From positions 4,724 through 11,992 of the forward strand of contig DIAQ01000001.1 of assembly GCA_002414865.1 (NCBI GenBank): a stretch of DNA of 7,269 nt. Reading direction: 5' to 3'. The stretch's first letter is position 1, and each line of letters opens with the position of its first letter. Position numbers and translations under genes: made by a program. Shown one piece after another: positions 4,332-7,269 of this stretch. The stretch comes from a candidate division Hyd24-12 bacterium UBA5074. Lineage in GTDB: Bacteria; Fermentibacterota; Fermentibacteria; Fermentibacterales; Fermentibacteraceae. Under the pieces are notes generated by a model. It was not told the DNA's origin and searched no databases. It saw only the letters and a program-made list of their open reading frames with translations.

Positions 4332-4877
4332 ATGTCCCGTATCGGTAGGCTGCCTGTCCCGATCCCCGCCAAGGTGGACATGGCGATCGAGGATGGGTCC
4401 GTTCGAATCAAGGGTCCTCTGGGCGAGATGCACCATGTGCTCCCGCAGGGCATATCCGCCGTCGTCCGCGACGGCGCCCTCCACATCGAGCGCGACAGCG
4501 AGACCACCGAGATGCGCCGCATGCACGGCGTCACGAGGGCTCACATCGCCAACAAGGTGAAGGGCGTCAGCGAGGGACACGGCATAACCCTCGTGGTGAA
4601 CGGCAAGGGCTTCTCCGCAGAGGTCAAGGGCAGGGTCGTCGAGATGCAGCTCGGATTCTCCAGCCGCATGCTGGTCGAAGTGCCCGAGGGTATCAAGGTG
4701 ACGGTCCAGCCCGGCCAGAATACGTTCACACTGGTCATCGTCGGCATAAACAAGGACCTGGTCGGTTCCTTCGCGTCGGTGCTGTACAAGATCCGCCCCG
4801 TGGAGCCGTACAACATGATCGGCTTCAGGTACTCGGATCAGCAGGTGCGCCGCAAGGCCGCCAAGACAACGAAGTAG
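4332..4877 (+). CDS. rplF: 50S ribosomal protein L6
   Basis: L6 lies near the sarcin-ricin loop and the factor-binding centre of the large subunit. The 181-residue product has the usual length and the two repeated alpha/beta domains. MSRIGRLPVPIP opens it, VRIKGPLGE (about 24-32) and the HGVTRAHIANKVKGVSEG stretch (about 65-82) follow, then VVNGKGFSAEVKGRVVEMQLGFS (88-110) and IRPVEPY..GFRYSDQQVRRKAAKT at the end. Two conserved places differ. GVGYRA is GKGFSA (91-96), and the PYKGKGI of the C-terminal signature is PYNMIGF (159-165), without its two lysines. Length, order and remaining motifs leave no doubt about identity. It lies 9 nt after rpsH and 14 nt before rplR. Confidence 0.97.
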   Translation: MSRIGRLPVPIPAKVDMAIEDGSVRIKGPLGEMHHVLPQGISAVVRDGALHIERDSETTEMRRMHGVTRAHIANKVKGVSEGHGITLVVNGKGFSAEVKGRVVEMQLGFSSRMLVEVPEGIKVTVQPGQNTFTLVIVGINKDLVGSFASVLYKIRPVEPYNMIGFRYSDQQVRRKAAKTTK

Positions 4878-4891
4878 AGCGGGAGGGCACA

Positions 4892-5254
4892 ATGGCAACG
4901 GTTGACAAGAAGACTGGACTGCGCCGGCGCCACCTCCGCATCCGCAAGAAGATCTCGGGGACCCCGGAGAGGCCTCGCCTCTTCGTTCATCGCAGCAACA
5001 AGCACATGCTTGCGAGTCTCATCGACGACACCACCGGGAGGACTCTCCTCTGCGTGACCACGACAGCGAACGAGTTCGCGTCGCCCGAGAAGGAAACGAA
5101 GACCGACATGGCGGCCAGGCTGGGCCAGATCGTGGCCCGGAAGGCGCTGGAGCTCGGAATCGAAGCGGTCGTGTTCGACAGGGGCGGACACCCCTACCAC
5201 GGCCGCGTCCGGGCCCTTGCCGAGAAGGCCCGCGAAGCCGGCCTCAAGTTCTGA
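4892..5254 (+). CDS. rplR: 50S ribosomal protein L18
   Basis: L18 binds 5S rRNA and, with L5, mediates its attachment to the large subunit. The 120-residue product has a basic N-terminal tail (LRRRHLRIRKKISGTPERPRL, about 9-29), then VHRSNKHMLASLIDD (about 32-46), a central helix with ARLGQIVARKALELGI (about 76-91) and the highly conserved end VVFDRGGHPYHGRVRALAEKAREAGLKF. Common forms read RGGYLYHGRV or similar, so HPYHGRV is within range. GGAGG at 4882-4886 lies 5 nt before the ATG. Codon and length patterns match the neighbours. Confidence 0.98.
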   Translation: MATVDKKTGLRRRHLRIRKKISGTPERPRLFVHRSNKHMLASLIDDTTGRTLLCVTTTANEFASPEKETKTDMAARLGQIVARKALELGIEAVVFDRGGHPYHGRVRALAEKAREAGLKF

Positions 5255-5255
5255 C

Positions 5256-5260
5256 GGAGG
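5256..5260 (+). promoter_or_regulatory. Shine-Dalgarno site that selects the rpsE start
   Basis: GGAGG, 1 nt after the rplR stop, is 7 nt before the GTG at 5268. It supports this GTG over the in-frame TTG at 5217, which would lie inside rplR. Confidence 0.75.
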
Positions 5261-5267
5261 GCAGGAA

Positions 5268-5825
5268 GTGGCTGAGAACAAAATAGTTACGGGTGAGGAT
5301 AGAACGGATCGCTCTGCCCGTCCGGAGTCAGAGGAAGAGCAGCTCATAGACCGGCTCATCTCGGTGAACCGGGTTGCCAAGGTCATAAAGGGAGGCCGGA
5401 GGTTCGGCTTCAACGCCCTGGTCGCCGTGGGCGACGGCCGGGGGCATGTCGGCGTCGGGCTCGGCAAGGCCGCCGAGCTGCCGGAAGCCATCCGCAAGGC
5501 GACCGACGTGGCGAAGAAGAGCATGATCGAGGTCCAGCTCGTGGACGGCCGCACCCTCCCTCACGACATAACGGGTGAGTTCGGGGCCGGACGGGTCCTT
5601 CTCAGGCCGGCCAGCCCCGGCACGGGCGTCATCGCCGGCGCCGCGGTGCGCGCCATCATGGAGTGCGCGGGCGTGAAGGACGTGCTCAGCAAGTCCCAGG
5701 GGACGAACAACCCCCACAATGTGGTGAAGGCGACTCTGGCCGGGCTCCGCGATCTCACGCTCATCAGCCAGGTAACCTCCTGGCGGCGCGCGGACGTCGA
5801 GCGGAGGCGTCAGAACAATGGCTGA
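5268..5825 (+). CDS. rpsE: 30S ribosomal protein S5
   Basis: S5 lies at the mRNA entry and supports decoding fidelity and, with S3 and S4, mRNA unwinding. I start it at GTG 5268, giving 185 residues beginning (V/M)AENKIVTGED. A longer frame from TTG 5217 would overlap rplR by 38 nt and add residues without S5 resemblance. After a polar, acidic N-terminal stretch of about 24 residues comes the S5 N-terminal domain: LIDRLISVNRVAKVIKGGRRFGFNALVAVGDG (about 25-56), GHVGVGLGKAAELPEAIRKA, and GRVLLRPASPGTGVIAGAAVRAIMECAGVKDVLSKS.GTNNPHNVVKAT in the C-terminal domain. The end, TSWRRADVERRRQNNG, is arginine-rich and differs from the common RGKSVEE ending. The last 8 nt overlap rpmD. Confidence 0.96.
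   Translation: MAENKIVTGEDRTDRSARPESEEEQLIDRLISVNRVAKVIKGGRRFGFNALVAVGDGRGHVGVGLGKAAELPEAIRKATDVAKKSMIEVQLVDGRTLPHDITGEFGAGRVLLRPASPGTGVIAGAAVRAIMECAGVKDVLSKSQGTNNPHNVVKATLAGLRDLTLISQVTSWRRADVERRRQNNG
5803..5807 (+). promoter_or_regulatory. Shine-Dalgarno site of rpmD inside rpsE
   Basis: GGAGG in the arginine-rich end of rpsE is 10 nt before the rpmD ATG at 5818. The start lies inside rpsE, so ribosomes ending on rpsE probably feed rpmD. Confidence 0.65.
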
Positions 5826-6009
5826 GAAGAAGCTGGCCATCAGGCAGATCCGCAGTGGGATACACTGCCAGCAAGTGCAGAAGCGCACTCTCGAGGCCCT
5901 CGGGCTGCGCAGGATGAACATGCAGGTCGTCCATCCCGACCGTCCCGAGATCAGGGGGATGATCTTCAGGGTCAGGCATCTCGTGAGTGTCGAGGAGGTT
6001 GAGGAGTGA
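5818..6009 (+). CDS. rpmD: 50S ribosomal protein L30
   Basis: L30 is a small 23S rRNA-binding protein of the large subunit, absent from some bacterial groups. The 63-residue product has the expected length and pattern: KLAIRQIRSGI near the N-terminus, QKRTLEALGLRRMNMQVVHPD (about 21-41), RGMIFRVRHLVSVEE (46-60). The usual glycine-rich IGRPEKQR turn is replaced by IHCQQVQKR. The ATG overlaps the rpsE stop by 8 nt, and the stop overlaps the rplO GTG by 4 nt. Its last codons (Val-Glu-Glu-Val-Glu-Glu) also encode the rplO ribosome-binding site. Confidence 0.96.
   Translation: MAEKKLAIRQIRSGIHCQQVQKRTLEALGLRRMNMQVVHPDRPEIRGMIFRVRHLVSVEEVEE
5994..5998 (+). promoter_or_regulatory. Shine-Dalgarno site of rplO inside rpmD
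   Basis: GGAGG lies 7 nt before the GTG at 6006 and supports that GTG as the rplO start over the in-frame ATG at 6036. Confidence 0.75.
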
Positions 6010-6449
6010 GACGACTGCAGCACCTCCGCCCCGCGATGGGCGCCGTGAAGAAGCCGATCAGGCTCGGCTGCGGCGACGGCACCGGAGTGGGAGGAACGGC
6101 AGGCAAGGGCCACAAGGGGCAGAAGGCCCGCGCGAAGATCGCGAGGGGCTTCGAGGGAGGACAGCTCCCGCTCCAGCGCAGGCTCAGCCACAGGGGCTTC
6201 TCGAACGAGCGTTTCGCCACCGTGTTCCAGGTCGTCAACGTCGGCATGCTTGACCGCTTCGAGCAGGACACCGTGATCACCCCCGACGTGCTCAAGGACG
6301 CCGGGCTGATCAGCAGCAGGCTGCGCCCGGTCAAGATCCTGGGTCACGGCTCGCTGGCGACAAGGATCACGGTCTGCGCTCATGCGTTCAGCAGGACCGC
6401 CGTCGAAGCGGTAAAGGCCGTGGGCGGTGCCGTAGAGGTGCTCGACTGA
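6006..6449 (+). CDS. rplO: 50S ribosomal protein L15
   Basis: L15 is a 23S rRNA-binding protein with a long, basic, glycine-rich N-terminal arm that threads into the large subunit core. The 147-residue product has the arm at about residues 1-60 (RRLQHLRPAMGAVKK, then GTGVGGTAGKGHKGQKARAKI, RGFEGGQLPLQRRLSHRGFSN). The globular part contains QVVNVGMLDRFEQDTVITPDVLKDAGLI (about 76-103) and a C-terminal VKILGHGSLATRITVCAHAFSRTAVEAVKAVGG. The arm's usual RVGRG.GSG.GKT is RLGCGDGTGVGGT, with fewer basic residues. GTG 6006 is chosen because it gives the standard opening and has GGAGG 7 nt upstream. The stop overlaps the secY ATG by one base (TGATG). Confidence 0.97.
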   Translation: MRRLQHLRPAMGAVKKPIRLGCGDGTGVGGTAGKGHKGQKARAKIARGFEGGQLPLQRRLSHRGFSNERFATVFQVVNVGMLDRFEQDTVITPDVLKDAGLISSRLRPVKILGHGSLATRITVCAHAFSRTAVEAVKAVGGAVEVLD

Positions 6450-7269
6450 TGCGGGGATTCGACAACATCCTCCGGATCCCGGAGCTGAGGCGGAAGATCT
6501 TCTATACCCTCTTGCTCCTCGCCGTGTACCGGCTGGGCGGGTTCATCCCGGTTCCCGGCATCGATGCGGTAGCTCTCACCGAGGCTTTCCGCAGCGGTGC
6601 AGGGAACATGATGGGAATCTACGACCTCTTCGTGGGCGGGGCGCTGAGCAGGGCGGGCATCTTCGCCCTGGGCATCATGCCCTACATCTCCGCCTCCATC
6701 ATCATCCAGCTCCTCACGTCGGTCATGCCCTACTTCGAGAGGCTGAAGAAGGAGGGCGAGGCCGGTCGCGCGAAGATGAACGAGATCACGAGGTACTCGA
6801 CGGTCGCCCTGGGCTTCATCCAGGCGCTGGGCATCTCCCAGTACCTCGTCGGCCTCAATTCCCAGGTCCCCGGCGTCGTGCCCAACCCCGGCATCGGCTT
6901 CACCGCCCAGACGGTCCTGACGCTCATCACGGGAACGATCTTCGTCATGTGGCTGGGCGAGAGGATAACCGAGCGCGGCATTGGCAACGGCATCAGCCTC
7001 ATGATCTTCGCGGGCATAGTCGGCAGGATCCCGGCTGCCATCACGGCCCTCTACAGAGATGTCTTCGTCCTGCAGCAGATGTCGTTCGTGACGCTCATCT
7101 TCATACTGGTTTTCATGTTCGCCGTGGTGGCCTTCGTCGTCCTGATGACGGAGGCACAGAGGAAGATACCGGTCACCTACGCCAGGCAGGTCAGGGGCCG
7201 GAAGGTGTTCGGCGGGCAGAGCACGCACATACCCCTGCGCCTGAACACCGCGGGCGTCATCCCGATCAT
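6449..7269 (+). CDS. secY: Protein translocase subunit SecY, N-terminal part (3' end outside window)
   Basis: SecY is the pore-forming subunit of the SecYEG translocon in the cytoplasmic membrane. The window holds 273 codons and the frame stays open to the edge. Full SecY is about 430 residues, so roughly the first six membrane segments are seen. Approximate positions are a first segment at 17-36 (ending GGFIPVPG) and the plug and second segment at 58-90 (LFVGGALSRAGIFALGIMPYISASIIIQLL). Further hydrophobic segments lie near 116-136, 152-170, 181-201 and 212-233. The cytoplasmic loop EAQRKIPVTYARQVRGRK..GGQSTHIPLRLNTAGVIPI (235-273) is the strongly conserved approach to the seventh segment. 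GERITERGIGNGIS (170-183) is also typical. ATG 6449 overlaps the rplO stop by one base, and GAGGTG at 6435-6440 is the likely ribosome-binding site. The spc position directly after rplO is canonical. Confidence 0.97.
   Translation, partial: MRGFDNILRIPELRRKIFYTLLLLAVYRLGGFIPVPGIDAVALTEAFRSGAGNMMGIYDLFVGGALSRAGIFALGIMPYISASIIIQLLTSVMPYFERLKKEGEAGRAKMNEITRYSTVALGFIQALGISQYLVGLNSQVPGVVPNPGIGFTAQTVLTLITGTIFVMWLGERITERGIGNGISLMIFAGIVGRIPAAITALYRDVFVLQQMSFVTLIFILVFMFAVVAFVVLMTEAQRKIPVTYARQVRGRKVFGGQSTHIPLRLNTAGVIPI

Noticed and set aside
3861..4898. A 345-codon open frame on the minus strand across rpsH and rplF
   Set aside because: It is antisense to certain genes, has the same composition artefact with many His, Asp and Leu residues, and has no recognisable domain.
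5217..5267. Longer rpsE starting at TTG 5217
   Set aside because: It would overlap rplR, lacks a ribosome-binding site, and adds residues with no S5 similarity. GTG 5268 has GGAGG at 7 nt.
6380..7228. A 282-codon open frame on the minus strand opposite secY
   Set aside because: secY on the plus strand has unmistakable motifs and membrane segments over the same region. The antisense product is Asp/Glu/His-rich and looks like a shadow.

Overview
The window is a GC-rich, gene-dense stretch of a bacterial chromosome. It holds the second half of the S10 operon and most of the spc operon: eighteen genes, all on the + strand, in the classical order rplB(3' end)-rpsS-rplV-rpsC-rplP-rpmC-rpsQ-rplN-rplX-rplE-rpsZ-rpsH-rplF-rplR-rpsE-rpmD-rplO-secY(5' end). 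Every protein was recognised by family motifs. No gene is broken, and both edge genes are cut only by the window. No mobile element, RNA gene, CRISPR array or unexplained gap is visible.

Layout. Positions 1-2174 carry the distal S10 genes (L2 tail, S19, L22, S3, L16, L29), followed by S17 at 2185-2451. Positions 2464-6449 carry the spc set (L14, L24, L5, S14 of the zinc type, S8, L6, L18, S5, L30, L15). Position 6449 to the end is the first 273 codons of secY. Gaps between genes are 0-18 nt, and four junctions overlap (rplP/rpmC 4 nt, rpsE/rpmD 8 nt, rpmD/rplO 4 nt, rplO/secY 1 nt). No internal promoter or terminator fits, so the block probably belongs to one long transcript that starts upstream and continues past secY. 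Almost every gene has a purine-rich Shine-Dalgarno sequence, and these decide several starts. rpsC very likely starts at a GTG and rplV at a second ATG, each six bases downstream of a more obvious ATG. rpsE and rplO use GTG, and rpsZ uses TTG.

How the genes work together. The products make up much of the core of both ribosomal subunits. These include S3 at the mRNA entry, the S19 and S14 head proteins, S5 and S8 of the 30S body, the L22 exit-tunnel protein, L16 and L2 near the peptidyl transferase centre, and L5 and L18 of the 5S rRNA complex. SecY forms the membrane channel that receives nascent chains from the exit tunnel.

Organism. The gene order is bacterial. GC-rich DNA, frequent AGG (Arg) and ATA (Ile) codons, few TAA stops, zinc-binding S14 and L24, and an L2 with HPMGGGEG in place of the commoner HPHGGGEG together do not look like a familiar GC-rich proteobacterium or actinobacterium. 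The L2 variant is one I associate with Bacteroidetes/Chlorobi-type sequences, so an uncultivated lineage near the FCB group is possible. This is a weak inference. I found no undescribed biological system. The points worth a second look are start-site choices, stop/Shine-Dalgarno fusions and a few substitutions in otherwise conserved ribosomal protein motifs.
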